Shown: piece after piece, positions 1 through 13,666 of the stretch
How positions within the stretch are numbered: position 1 is the stretch's first letter
How the letters are laid out: the number at the start of each line of letters is the position of its first letter
Assembly (NCBI GenBank): GCA_027943335.1
Contig: BSBK01002085.1
Coordinates: 1,036,501-1,100,500, forward strand
Length of the DNA stretch: 64,000 nt
Reading direction: 5' to 3'
From: Chamaecyparis obtusa
Lineage: Eukaryota > Streptophyta > Pinopsida > Cupressales > Cupressaceae
Notes under the pieces: model-generated
What the model saw: only the letters and a program-made list of their open reading frames with translations
Database searches by the model: none
Told to the model about the DNA's origin: nothing
Made by a program: the position numbers and the translations under genes

Positions 1-102
1 AGAGCTAGGTCCTTTTTTGGCCATTAATGATCATTGTAATGCTTGGATTTTGATTTTATTATGTGCAATGATTTTTTGATCTTATGTTTTCACTAGTAAG
101 AA

Positions 103-1763
103 GTGCATCATGCTAGAGCCATGGAATATACAATTCATCATGTTGTTACATTTTTTAATGGGGATAATTATGCATCATCGGCAAAAGGCATCATCACATA
201 TTGTAGATGGATAAAAACCTTGCCTAATCTTTATGGAATTATTCCTAAGCCAAAGTCCAAGTTGAAAAAGTTGGCTTGGAAGAAAAGGTATTTGCATGGG
301 ATTGATTGCTTACAAAATGGATACATCTTTATATCCTAAAGTCAAATCCAAGCTTGGGGATATTAGGTGCCCATGCGCACAATGGATCATTATTTGGGAA
401 CACTTTGGAGGTCCACATGTTCCTCCATTCCCAAAAGGTCCAGTTGCAAATTGTCTCATTGTACTTGATGATGCAGATAACATTCTCTATGATGAGCCTA
501 CCTTAAAGGAGATTGAACGTCTTACATTCCTTGAGAGCTATGATGATTATTGGGCTCAACGTGCAGCTTCTACTTCTCTAGTTGAGATTACTCCTACTAT
601 TTCTCATGATGATGCTTTCATGACTACAACCATGGGATCTAGTGATTCAGTGCAGTAGGATATTCCTTGTCTTTCAGAAGTAGTACCATCGGATGACTTC
701 TTAACAGACATTGTAAGTTTGTTTATGGAGTCATACATAGAGGATTTGGGAGGCATCATTGATGACATTCATCTTCTCTTTGATGAGGATGATCCTTCTT
801 TAGTTGTTGCGGGAACACTTTGACCCTCATCTTCATTCTTCACTTGATCATTCTTTTGAGTTTAACATGATTGTGGATCCTTTGGTACAACATTTGGAGG
901 AGGTCTCTCTATCTTCAAAAAAGACATTTAAGTCTTTGGTGATTGGCATTCATGAGTCTCAAACTTCACTTGAGATATCACATTGCATGGTTGATCATAC
1001 TCATGTATTGGAGATTCCTATTCATTTTCTTGAGACGTCATACATTTTGAGGATTCTTCTTAGAGATTGGGGAGGATTCAATGATACACCTATGGTACTA
1101 TTTCTTCCTAAAAGGAAGAGCATAATTCAATTTTCAAGGTGCAGTTTCTACATTGATCCTAGAGCATCTATCATGGTTGTACATTCTACATTGAGGGGGG
1201 GCTTCTTTGTCTCTCTTCCTACTTTCTATTTTGAGGAGACATCTTTGGAGTTTGTTCACAATCAGTTACCATTAGTTCCTTGTTTGTCACTTTCTTTTAT
1301 TGGGCTTGTTCCTGATTGGTTAGTGGCATATTCATTAACCAAGTAAATGACGACACATGAGAACACTTCATAAACATAATATTTCATTTGGATTCCCCTT
1401 CATTATTCCTATCCACAATGGGAATCCTTCTTGCATCTATACTTGGTCTATCTTCTTCCTATTGGGATAAATGTTGTTTGTAGGCATTGGACTATATTTT
1501 GCCTTCAAGCACTCACCATCCTTAGAGGAGATTATTTATTATGGGAGGGATATCATGTCTCCTTGTTTCCTTTCTATGGGGAGATACTTTATTGTATATG
1601 CATGATGTATGTCGTAATGGGGGTTCTTGATTACTCCATCCATCCATGCATCGTGTGCTTTTCATCTCTCTTTTTGGGGGAGGGTTTTTTCCATGAGGTT
1701 TTCCCTCTTTCTTTGCTTTATGAGAGATTGTATTGCTTTTTCATATTGTACATGGGTACCTAA
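103..1763 (+). pseudogene. unrecognised retroelement-type ORF remnants
   Basis: A chain of plus-strand open stretches (103-339, 296-658, 804-1346, 1431-1763) separated by stops and frame changes. I do not recognise the product. The second stretch has a hydrophobic start, a Gly/Pro/His segment (GGPHVPPFPKGP) and then an acidic part. The third is rich in Ser, Leu and Phe. No zinc knuckle, protease, RT or integrase motif is visible. The stretch lies just upstream of a purine run and a probable LTR, which is where the extra ORF or 3' region of a plant LTR retrotransposon would sit. Retroelement origin is therefore inferred from position, not from a domain. It could also be a decayed host gene. 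Confidence 0.35.
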
Positions 1764-1854
1764 AATGGCCTAGTAGTCAGACCCATGATGCATTGTCATC
1801 TAGCCTTGTTAGCTTAAGTGCATTCCCCTAAGTTGCACTTAAGAGGGGTATTGG

Positions 1855-2299
1855 TGTAATTAAATATTCTTAATTACACTTTACTTAAGTTTACTTAGGA
1901 TAATACATTAAATAGTAGTTTTCATTGTAGACACTAATGAGTTTGCATCTTATTTCAACACATGGTGTAAGATAATTTCCAGTTTATGTGTGAGATCCAC
2001 TTTTAGTTCTCTTATCACATTATCATCCTCTCATTGTTGTACATGTATGCATGTACTTTGTTGTACAATAGAGGATGATACACCTTTGGTGGACATGTGA
2101 TTACACCTTGGTTAGGTGATAGGTTATCACTTGTATATCTCCTTGTTATCATGTATTGCCTCTATATTCAGGCATATCTACATTGTAAATCATTAAAGGA
2201 TTTTTTATGTATTATTTATTATCATTGAATCTAATCAATTGAGGATCATATCATTTTCCTATCTCTCTTGTGCTATCTATTGAGCTTCTAGATTTTGGC
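1855..2299 (+). mobile_element. probable 3' LTR with preceding polypurine tract
   Basis: A purine-rich run (AAGAGGGGTATTGG, 1841-1854) is followed at once by TGTAATTAAATATTC, a typical LTR start. The body contains an internal inverted repeat (2022-2042 with 2061-2080, around ATCATCCTCT and GTTGTAC). The right end is uncertain; I placed it near 2299. No second copy is present in the window, so this is either a 3' LTR whose partner lies to the left or a solo LTR. Confidence 0.4.
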
Positions 2300-2917
2300 A
2301 TTTCATTCTTTGCCTTAGGAAAATTCTTATAGATATTAAGTGACATATAACAATAACACAATTAATTTAAAATATTTAGCTATCAAATAAATTGATAAAA
2401 TAGTGTATTCAAAGTCATACGTAAATAAAAAAGTTTTAATTGTGGGCATTATGTTAACTACTCATCCATGTATTATATACTTAGAAAATTTGACAATTCT
2501 TATATTATTATGAATTTGTTACTAATTTATCATTCAAGTTGTATTATATAAATATAATATATTTATATCAACACACCCGTGTGAATGAAAAAGAAATGGT
2601 GGTTACACTTGAATGGAAAGAAGTGTATGAAGAGTTTGCCATTACATCTCAATTATTTCTAAATCATGTCATCTCATGCCTATAATTGTTTAATTAAATT
2701 GATGTAAATGAAGAGGACCAGTCATTTCTTCTTCGATATAGTCTCTTTAAAATAAATTATGTTTTTTCTTGACTTAAGACATGAATTTGAAGTGATAATT
2801 GATAACATCAAACTTGAAGTGACAATTAATTAATGTAAGTTTGTTGACATTATTGACTGTGCAAAAAATTAATTTTGATGTATGTCGATTCTTTCTTTTG
2901 TTTACATTTTTATTAAT
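2300..2917. other. AT-rich noncoding stretch
   Basis: No credible ORF, RNA gene or repeat structure is seen. The sequence is A+T-rich and unremarkable up to the start of the telomere-like tract. Confidence 0.5.
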
Positions 2918-3578
2918 AATCCTAATCTTTAACCCTAAACCCTAATCCTAACTCTAACCTTAAACATTTATCCTAATCAAAACCCCAACTCTAACCATAA
3001 TACTAACCATGATGTAAAACTATAACTGTAATGATAATCATAATCATGAACCTTAAATCTTGATCCTATTACTAACCCTAAATCCCTAACCTAATACAAA
3101 TCCTAACCCTAACTATAATACTAACAATATTATAAACCCTTATTCTAACTATAACCCAAACCAAAATCCTAATCTTAATCCTAACCCTAATCCTAATCAT
3201 AACCATAATCAAAATCATAACCCTAACCCTAACCATTATACTAACCATGATGTAAACCCTAATCCTAACCCTAATCCTAACCATAATACTAAACCCTAAC
3301 TCTAATAATTTTAACCCTAATACTAACCTTAACCCTAACCCTAAACCTTAATGTAATCAAAATCCTAACCCTAACCATAATCCTAACCCTAAATTATAAA
3401 CTTAATAGTAAACCTAAACCCTAATCATATCCTAACACTAATCCCTAACCCTACTCAAGGACCTAACCCTAACCATAATCCTAATCCTATGTCTTAAACA
3501 CTAATCTTAACCCTAAGCCTAAACTCTAGCCCTAAACCATAATCTTAATAAAAACCTTAACTAGTCCTAATCCTAATA
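2918..3578. repeat. degenerate interstitial telomere-like (CCCTAA) tract
   Basis: About 660 bp built from diverged tandem copies of CCCTAA, CCTAAC, CCTAAT and CATAAT. The heptamer CCCTAAA of plant telomeres occurs only occasionally, for example near 2935. The C-rich strand is the plus strand throughout. The apparent 68-residue Val/Ile/Arg ORF on the minus strand at 3078-3284 is a translation of the repeat and not a gene. Such tracts are known from internal sites in plant chromosomes, notably conifers. Confidence 0.85.
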
Positions 3579-3639
3579 TAATATAATTAAATATTAATTT
3601 ATTTAATGTCTTCTATGTTGTGTCGCAATTGCTATAGCT

Positions 3640-3790
3640 TACATATATATAATATATATATAATACACCGAGAGATATCCTTCTCGAGGTGCATATTTTT
3701 AATCATATTCACCTAAGGTGTAATAGGTGCCTTGAGAAGGATATCTCTCAACATATTTTATATTTATTATAAAATATATATAAGCTAGTT
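3640..3790. repeat. hairpin-forming MITE-like inverted repeat
   Basis: Arms of about 24 nt (3670-3693 and 3726-3749) centred on GAGAGATATCCTTCTC and its complement pair around a 32-nt loop that contains the small palindrome ACCTAAGGT. AT-rich runs flank both sides. No ORF is present. It has the size and form of a small non-autonomous foldback unit, although no clear target duplication is visible. Confidence 0.55.
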
Positions 3791-4902
3791 ATACATATAT
3801 TTTAATTGATTTATTAATGTTGTAATAATATACATAAAAATTGAAACATAGACAACATATTTTACAAAATAGTTTTCTTCTTATCAATATTTTTAAAATA
3901 ATTATTATGTCAATAAATAATGTTTATTGAACATAAATGAATTTGATTGTAATATCAAGAAAAAATAATAAAAACCTCATAATTTATTAAATGTAGTGCC
4001 CAAAATACTAGGACAAAAACACACCAACAATTTTTTTTTTCAAAAGCACTAAACAACTCCTAGGTTGCACTCTAAGTTATGCTAAAACTCGAAACGTAAT
4101 ACAACGACCAACACATGCAACTCACAAGGGGAACCATGGCATGTGCTGGCCTACCAACATCCCTTGCTCGTCAGGTGCGTTAGTCTGGTGAAATCCTTAA
4201 TTAGGGTTTAACATAAAAAGTTACAAGGGGGATAAAACCAAATGTTATTAATTAGAACATAATAAGTTTGATTAATAGGAATAATATTATTGTATTCAAT
4301 GGTTAGTATTAATTTCAATTAAGGTTCAATAATCATAATAGTTAATCCGACTAAGGGGTTAGAACATTAAAATATTACAATAGTTACCCAACCGATTATT
4401 ATTATTAGGGAAAAATAAATTCAATTAAAACCCTCCTAGGAATTATAAAATTATTTAAATCCCCTAATAATCCAATTAATAAAAGAAAGTATTAAGGTCA
4501 ATTTAATAATAAAAATCAATGAATACCCCAAAATTCTTAACAAGGTATAGAATATATTTATTAAGACATAATCCTCAAGTCTCAAATTAATACAAAATTA
4601 ATTTAAGGTTTTAATTAAATAAATAATTCAACTTAGCATATCTTAAATAAATTAATAATGTTCTTATTAACAATTTAATAGAATTATCCTCGCTAGACAA
4701 GTAAACCCACTAATACTAATTTCCTAAAATACAAATCTCTAAATGGAATATATAATAAAATAACAAAAAAAATATTAAATTAAAAGTGACTTTCTAAAGT
4801 CACTTAACTTAATACACTAAAATGAAATCTAGAGTATGGAAAAGAATATAATAAAGTGCAATATAAAATAAATTAGCAAGGAAAGGAATCCAATGGGGAA
4901 AC
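3791..4902. other. AT-rich noncoding stretch
   Basis: No gene was found. Near 3992 the sequence reads TGTAGTGCCC, which resembles a plant LTR start, but no end, primer site or partner copy could be matched. The rest is A+T-rich with long runs of AATTAA. Confidence 0.4.
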
Positions 4903-4931
4903 CCTAACCCTAATTTGGATTTAGGGTTAGG
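4903..4931. repeat. telomere-motif hairpin
   Basis: CCTAACCCTAA (4903-4913) and TTAGGGTTAGG (4921-4931) form an 11-bp perfect stem with a 7-nt loop. It is a head-to-head pair of telomere-like motifs outside the main telomeric tract. Confidence 0.7.
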
Positions 4932-5046
4932 CCCCCACTTTAAAAGTTTGAAAAACCCTAATTTTGTCATTTTTGTGTGTGCAGGTTGTGGCAGAGGCAA
5001 GGGTGAAGGGAAATTCCAAGCTTTTGTATACGCGTGTACATATGCG

Positions 5047-5079
5047 TGCATATACACACCTAGGGTGTGTATATACACA
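5047..5079. repeat. near-perfect palindrome
   Basis: GTGCATATACACAC (5047-5060) pairs with GTGTGTATATACAC (5066-5079) with one mismatch around a short CTAGG-type centre. It lies in a CA/TA-rich microsatellite-like patch. Confidence 0.6.
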
Positions 5080-5529
5080 CATATACACTTTTGTGTATGT
5101 CTCAAGTTTGCAGAGGGTCTACACTAAACCCAAATGGTTTACACTAGGGTTTTCAACAACCCCTACATATAGATTCACGGAGAAGTAATAAAAAAAATTT
5201 GTTTCACTGTATTACCTTGCTAAGTTCCCAAGAATGAAAAATACTTTGTTCAAGAATTTAATCTCCTTTTTCCTTAAACATTTATGTATTCGTTTACTGT
5301 TTTTAAGCCTGTAGTAAATTTATTTCTCAGATCTATCTAAAAATTTGCAATAAGATACAGTATGCTTTATTTTTTTCTATATCATATCCTGCAAAATATT
5401 GTTTCTTTTATTTAATTAAAAGTTACAATTTTAAACACAAAATAAAATAGATTGTATTTTCATTTTGTAACTTAAAAGTTTTAAGAAGGGTTTATATTTT
5501 TTTGTTTTAAAAAAACATATATATAAAAA

Positions 5530-5752
5530 AGGGGCTGGGAAGGGTTCGTCGGCTGCCGAAGTAGTCCAGCTCCCTACCCCAGTCCCCCCGTGAGTGGGGA
5601 GGCTACTCCTGCAACCCCCACAGTGGGGAGTTGCAGTGGCGGCGCTGCCATACGTAGCTCCACCGTGGGTGTTATGGTGGCAGCACAATAGCCGCCCACG
5701 GGTGAGAACAAAGCCCCCGCCCCCGCGTAAAAAAAATAGGGCTTCAGCCCCT
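5530..5752. repeat. GC-rich island with short terminal inverted repeats
   Basis: About 220 bp of strongly GC-rich sequence set abruptly in more than 80 percent A+T DNA. Its ends are AGGGGCTG (5530-5537) and CAGCCCCT (5745-5752), a perfect 8-bp inverted pair that extends imperfectly outward into TATATA on both sides. Internally it has several short CCCCAC/GTGGGG inverted motifs. Frames on both strands stay open mainly because of base composition. The most likely reading is a small non-autonomous element or a fragment of GC-rich foreign sequence. Confidence 0.45.
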
Positions 5753-6117
5753 TCTCTATTATATATTCTATATATTATTACATCTATATACCATAATAGG
5801 TATATATATATATAATAATATGTATATACATATATAGTATGTTTCCTATACATTTACACATGTACAATACTTATTTTGTTTTATAAATATATTATATATA
5901 TTAATATATATACATAATCTATGTATATATATATATATATATATATGTTCATTCATAGATTGTGATAACTGACATATATACATAATATGTATATATTATA
6001 TACATATTATTATATATATAGTGTATATATATTAATGTATATCATTTTATTTCATATTAATTATATTATCAGATTTTAGATAAAAATTTAACATATTGCA
6101 TTTATATTATATACATT

Positions 6118-8950
<2,833 letters not shown>

Positions 8951-8959
8951 ATGATGCAT

Positions 8960-9595
8960 GAGCATCTCGGGTCCTTGGTAATCCTGTGTCACCAAAAACA
9001 TATTTGAGTTTGTTTGTGTTGCTCGGTTCCTGCTTTGACCAAGTTGGTTTGGTGTTGCTCAGTTTCCTTTGTTCACTGATGTTGGTCAGTTATCTCTCTG
9101 GCGCTCGGTGAATTTCCCTGGTGCTCGGTGATGCTTGTCTGGCGCTCGGTTTCCTTGCTTACCGAGTTGTTTGTTTTGGATTTCTTTTGAGGCTGACTCG
9201 TGCATTTAATTTGGGTCACAGATTTAATGTTGGTATCCACCATTGGGAAGTGTGTGAACCTAGATTTGGTTGTTCCTTCTATTGATTATGGATCTGAAGG
9301 CCGACTTGGTTCGGTATCCTCTTGTATAAATTTAGTTGTTTGGTTAGAGTTTAGGGAGTCAGTTTTGATAGAAGATAGGAGATAGAAGATTAGAGATTAT
9401 CTACAGATCCTTGCATGTTTGAGGACTTCTGTACTTGATTGTAATATCTGGCTGAAATTGGGAAGGCCTTACAACCCAACATGTATCAATTAATTTGAAG
9501 ATAATATATGAAAGTTATGCATTCTCTCTCTCACTGTTGTGTGTTGTTTCTTCCGCGTGTTGTTGAGCAAGGTGGATCAAGTTAGGGTGTACCAT
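8960..9595 (+). mobile_element. possible copia-type LTR remnant
   Basis: This stretch has a promoter-like TATAAAT near 9325, downstream poly(A)-signal-like AT-rich sequence and a pyrimidine-rich end, as in plant copia LTRs. It contains three close copies of CTGGYGCTCGGT (9098, 9118, 9139) plus looser copies upstream. Neither LTR end nor a primer site could be pinned, so the boundaries are approximate. It appears to lie inside the LTR of the minus-strand gypsy remnant. Confidence 0.3.
9098..9150. repeat. short tandem CTGGCGCTCGGT repeats
   Basis: Three copies of a 12-nt core at 9098, 9118 and 9139, spaced 20 and 21 nt apart. Weaker relatives (GTTGCTCGGT, GTTGCTCAGT) occur upstream at about 9029 and 9052. 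The spacing is close to two helical turns, as expected for repeated promoter elements upstream of the TATA-like site near 9325. Confidence 0.55.
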
Positions 9596-9670
9596 TTCTG
9601 GCCCCTCCCATCTTCTCTTGCGTCAAAAAATCTCAGCTGAGCTAAGATGGGTCAGGGTAGGACCTCACAT

Positions 9671-9797
9671 CCTCCCCCCTAGGCATGAACTTCCTCCTGG
9701 AGTTCATCGAATAGATGGGGATACTGAGCTCTCATCTATGTTGTGTCCTCCCAAGACGTTGTGACCTCGTCATAGTAATCCCATTGAACCCTATCTT
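9671..9797 (-). pseudogene. Ty3/gypsy pol C-terminus (chromodomain-like) with polypurine tract
   Basis: The minus-strand translation gives VQWDYYDEVTTSWEDTT, then after one stop RAQYPHLFDELQEEVHA. The W-x2-Y...SWED pattern is that of the end of a chromodomain at the C-terminus of chromovirus integrase. It is followed by the G-rich run GGGGGGAGGA, a polypurine tract, and TGTGAGGTCC, the start of the 3' LTR, which runs toward lower coordinates. The upstream pol is missing: homology stops near 9797, where AT-rich sequence begins. Only this tail of about 40 codons remains. Confidence 0.7.
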
Positions 9798-9847
9798 TTC
9801 ATAATATTCTTTAAATAAAATTTATTATAAATACTAAAATATTTTAC

Positions 9848-9848
9848 C

Positions 9849-9875
<27 letters not shown>
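9848..9875. repeat. (AT)n microsatellite
   Basis: A short pure AT-dinucleotide tract directly beyond the breakpoint of the gypsy pol remnant. Confidence 0.9.
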
Positions 9876-9884
<9 letters not shown>

Positions 9885-10262
9885 GTTTGTTTGATAAATA
9901 TTTAAATTTTATTAATTAAGAAATAACATTGTGCCTAGTAACCATAATTGAAAAAGGAAACCCCACTACATTGTGCAACAGTCAGTTATCCTTGCATGTA
10001 CCAAGATTCTTTCAAAATATAAATTTCCTACTACTATCCCCGCTACCCCTACACGTCCAGATTGGCATTTAGCCATTACAATCACCTTTAATATATCACT
10101 AGTTCCATAGTGTATAATAATACAAAACAAGGCAAAAATCCCTTGAAAAGTGAATAAATATATTTATCCTTTATTCAAAAAAATGAAATACTAAAATTAC
10201 TCACAAAAGCATCATGAAATTCAATTAAAATATACAGAGTCCAAACCCGAAGGAGAGACAAA

Positions 10263-11001
10263 CTACCCCACCTTATCTTTGCATTCTTTTTTGGCCTCTT
10301 CCATGACCATGAGTTGCATTGTCCCTTCCATGTCCCTAAGTACCACATCTACGTCCTCATTCACAGCCTCACACCCTCCCACCTCTTCTTGCTCCATCCC
10401 CACTCCCACAAGGTTCTTGATTTGCAACATTTTCCTAGTTTCAACCTCTCTAATAATTTGCACTTTTTAATTTGAGATTGCTCATGTCAAATTCACTCTT
10501 CTTCAAGCCAGATTTTAGAACCATCTCACAATCATTAATGTAGTTACAAATTACATTCCACATCCTCCTTGCTTCTCCCTTCCTATGTTCTCTATTTTCA
10601 AATGAGTTCCATAATATAAATGGATATACATGATGCAGGTAGCTCAACATGTGAACCCTATCCCCCCAAGTAGTGGAAAGACTTCACCTTGGTTCAACAT
10701 AATTCAAAAGGGCATCCGATGCTTGTCAACATTTTAGCTTCAAATAATGCTTCACCACTCTTCTCACCTCCTCAACTCCATCCACCTCAAGCCCCCATGC
10801 ACAAAAAATGGAGGAATTATTTGTATTGGTTATGTATTCGTATTTGGAAAGGAGACACTCAATCCCCAACATCCTCCTCACCATAGTCATGAAGAAAAAA
10901 TCATTTGTATTAAAAACAATTTCCAACGTTTCATTTGATACCTTGACCCAAAAATACATTTGTTGCCTCATAGCTTGCAAACTAAAATTGGTCTCCATCA
11001 T
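10263..11001 (-). pseudogene. unrecognised minus-strand ORF remnant
   Basis: Three minus-strand open stretches (10726-11001, 10450-10650, 10263-10463) follow one another in the same direction and could be pieces of one decayed protein. The middle piece has a basic, Trp-containing segment and the last is Glu/Val-rich. I recognise no domain. It lies downstream, on the same strand, of a LINE RNase H fragment and may be LINE 3' sequence or an older insertion. Confidence 0.25.
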
Positions 11002-11359
11002 TAATGAAAAGCTTTGAGTGGCTCTTCCTCCATCTCCAAGATATCAAATGTGATTAAACCAAGCAATCAATCCCTTTCAATGCCCCCAAACTATAGAAAA
11101 TGTGCATAGTAAGGAATTGTACTATGTATCACGTCTCCTTTGTCATCATTTCCTCATCAATGAGGTTTCACCATTCAAAGAACATTTGTAGCCAACAATG
11201 AAAATGCTAAAACCACCACAACCTTGGGTAATGATTCAACAAGCACTTCATATGTCTGCATATCAAGGTGTGATGTCAACTACAAACTTGGACCAACATG
11301 TTAGCAAGGGATTTTCATTTCCTGTATATGTGGGATATTTTTAAAATTAAAAAAAATAT

Positions 11360-11740
11360 TCAATTTATTATGTATGATCTTAATGAACTTATCAATTTTC
11401 CATGCATGGGATTGACTGTTTGTAATGGCATTACAATAATATGCAAATCGTGTTCAAGGTGGAGTTGTTTCACATTAATTTGTTTAGCCATTTCAACTAC
11501 TAGAAGAGTAGCTTGAGCTTCCACATCATCAATTGTTCCGTCTACAAGCTTCTTCGACTCAACTGCCAATATGTTACATGATGCATCCTTTACCACACAA
11601 CCAGCCCTTGATGGTCTTGGATTACCTTTCAAGGCCCCGTCAAAGTTTATTTTAATCCATCCATCATTTAGTTTCATCCATTTCACTCCATCTCTCAACT
11701 TGCTAGTAGGATTAACCCTAGGCTTCCCATTAATAGGCAC
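11360..11740 (-). pseudogene. L1-type LINE C-terminal RNase H
   Basis: The protein contains WIKINFDGALKGNPRPSRAG, then CVVKD and a D..EAQA segment. This is the RVT_3-type RNase H found at the C-terminus of plant L1 LINE ORF2. The first catalytic Asp (NFDGA) and the Glu of EAQA are visible; later parts are degenerate. It lies 3' of the RT and zf-RVT fragments on the same strand and belongs to the same LINE. Confidence 0.8.
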
Positions 11741-12089
11741 AAAATTTAATATGGGCCAATGTATTTAAAGAATAGTATCTGAAAATCTAAAAGGGAACTT
11801 GCAAGGATTTTGGTAGGCAAGTGCAAATTTGAGAAGTTTTGAAATAGATTGCTCAATTCTTCTACATATCCTTTCCACTGATTCCAACTTCCCTTAAAAG
11901 ATACGTCAATTATGTGCTTCCCAGATCTCACATATAATAAATGAGAGACAAATTTGCAAAATACATGAAAAAATAAATTTGAGAGGAGCAATTATCTTTA
12001 ATTGAAATATCTCCTTAATATTGGATAGAAATTTGCACAAGGCATATTTAATTTATTTAAAAACAAAATTCTAACTTGGGGATGAGAAG

Positions 12090-12240
12090 TTTTAGTGAAG
12101 TAGGATATGGTTGAGGTTTTCTTCTTTCTCTCTATATAAAACACATTCAAAGGGACCATGAAAATCATACCTCATCAACCTTTCCCTAGTTAGAATCCTC
12201 CCCTTAATAGCCAGCCAAGAGAAAATTTTCACCTTCGAAA
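12090..12240 (-). pseudogene. LINE zf-RVT domain fragment
   Basis: Minus-strand translation gives KVKIFSWLAIKGRILTRERL, then MRYDFHGPFECVLY and a region ending in NHILLH. This matches the zf-RVT (zinc-binding in reverse transcriptase) segment of plant non-LTR retrotransposons, including the W-L-A-x3-R-I-L-T core and one Cys and one His of the metal site. The second Cys of the usual C-x2-C pair is replaced by Tyr. Confidence 0.75.
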
Positions 12241-12845
12241 GGAAGATTTTTTTCTAAAAAAGATGAACTAGTTTATAATCTATCACCTAATTTGCCTCGG
12301 TCATATTGTAGCTAATCTTGATAGAATATTTTTCTTTCCTGTATCCAGACTAAATCAACTCATCTTATTTTTCACCCGATAAAAAGAAATTCATGCTTTC
12401 CATTATATTTTTTAGCTCTGTCAAATTTTCACCCAAAAGTCCTATATTAGTACTATCTTTCCATCCCCACTTCAGTGTTCCTTCATGCTCCTCTTTTATG
12501 ATAAAATATAAAATCATCTTGCCCCAAACATTCTCTATTATAAAATAATGATCTCAATTATACACTCAAATTAAAAAGGCTAGCTGACACTCAAAGGAAT
12601 CATCTCAAAGTTTGGACTCTCCCCATCACCTAGCTTCCAAGTGATACGATCTGAAATTATATGTCTAAAGCTCATTATAAAATTCCAAATAGAGGATCTC
12701 ATGGGAGGATTCAAAATAGTTAAAATAGGCTCTTTAGATTAACTATTCAGGTATTTATGACAAATAATTCTTCCCACTTCTGATTAGGATTTTTTTACAC
12801 CATCCATATCAACTTGGCCCACATAGCCTTATTCATCAAGATCCA

Positions 12846-13666
12846 TCACCTCAACCTTACACCACCAACCCATTTTGGTTTACGTATTTTATCCCATGCT
12901 AATAAAGGAATTTTTTTGTGTCCTTGAATGCCATTCCAAAAAAATTTCCTCATTTTTTGTTTAATAGTTTTGATAACTTTAGCAAGGATTTTCATGCACA
13001 TCATTGAAAAAATGGGAATAGGAAAAATAACAAATTTAAGCATAATAATACACCCATCTAATGATAGCCATCAACTTTTCGACCCCTTAAACCTCCCCGA
13101 GCATGATTCAAGAAGTTTGGACCATAGCAGTTATTACAAGCTCCACTAAAGAGTGGTAATACCAAAAAATTTCGAAGAACTCTACACTATTTCACATTTA
13201 GGATCTTACAAATATCTCAATGGTTATTTAGATTGTTATTGAATAAAATCACATCATATTTGTGTTAATTTACCTTTGACTAGACAAGAAATAGTATTTA
13301 TCTAAAGTTTCTTTGATGCATCTAGCCTCTCTTAGTGATGATTCACCCATAAGGTGAGTATCATCTGCAAATTAATGATATGAAGAAGCCTCCATACCTT
13401 GCACAATATTGATCCATTTCCATATCCCCTCATTGCATCTTGTAGAAATAAGCCTTCTAAGGAATTCTACTATAATGATGAACAAGGTCGGGGAAAGTAG
13501 ATCTCCTTGCCTAGTACCTTTGGATGATTCAAAAAATCCTTGGGAGTTGTCATTAGCTAGAACATAGAAATATGGCATACATATGAAACTCCTAATCTAT
13601 GACACCCATTTATCATTAGAACCAAAAAATTTCAATACCTATAAAAGGATAGCCCAATTCATATGA
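12846..13666 (-). pseudogene. L1-type LINE reverse transcriptase, truncated
   Basis: Reading toward lower coordinates: a palm segment (NWAILL, KWVS, RSFICMPYFYVL), then the conserved SSKGTRQGDLLSPTLF block at about 13490-13550, then the catalytic FADD at 13360-13371 followed by GESSLREA, and the connector around IRKFFWNG and AWDKI near 12850-12950. Order and spacing fit the L1 clade. Stops and frame changes make it non-functional. The 5' part (endonuclease, RT fingers) is lost at 13666, where a copia-type LTR begins, so the LTR insertion broke this LINE. Confidence 0.85.

Noticed and set aside
3078..3284. Minus-strand ORF of 68 Val/Ile/Arg-rich residues
   Set aside because: It is a translation of the telomere-like CCCTAA repeat and has no protein character.
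4809..5188. Overlapping ORFs on both strands near 4.8-5.2 kb
   Set aside because: CA/TA-repeat-driven Cys/Tyr/Thr-rich frames on both strands with no motif.
5431..5853. 140-residue minus-strand ORF across the GC-rich island
   Set aside because: It stays open because of the GC-rich island flanked by AT repeats; no domain, and its ends are low complexity.
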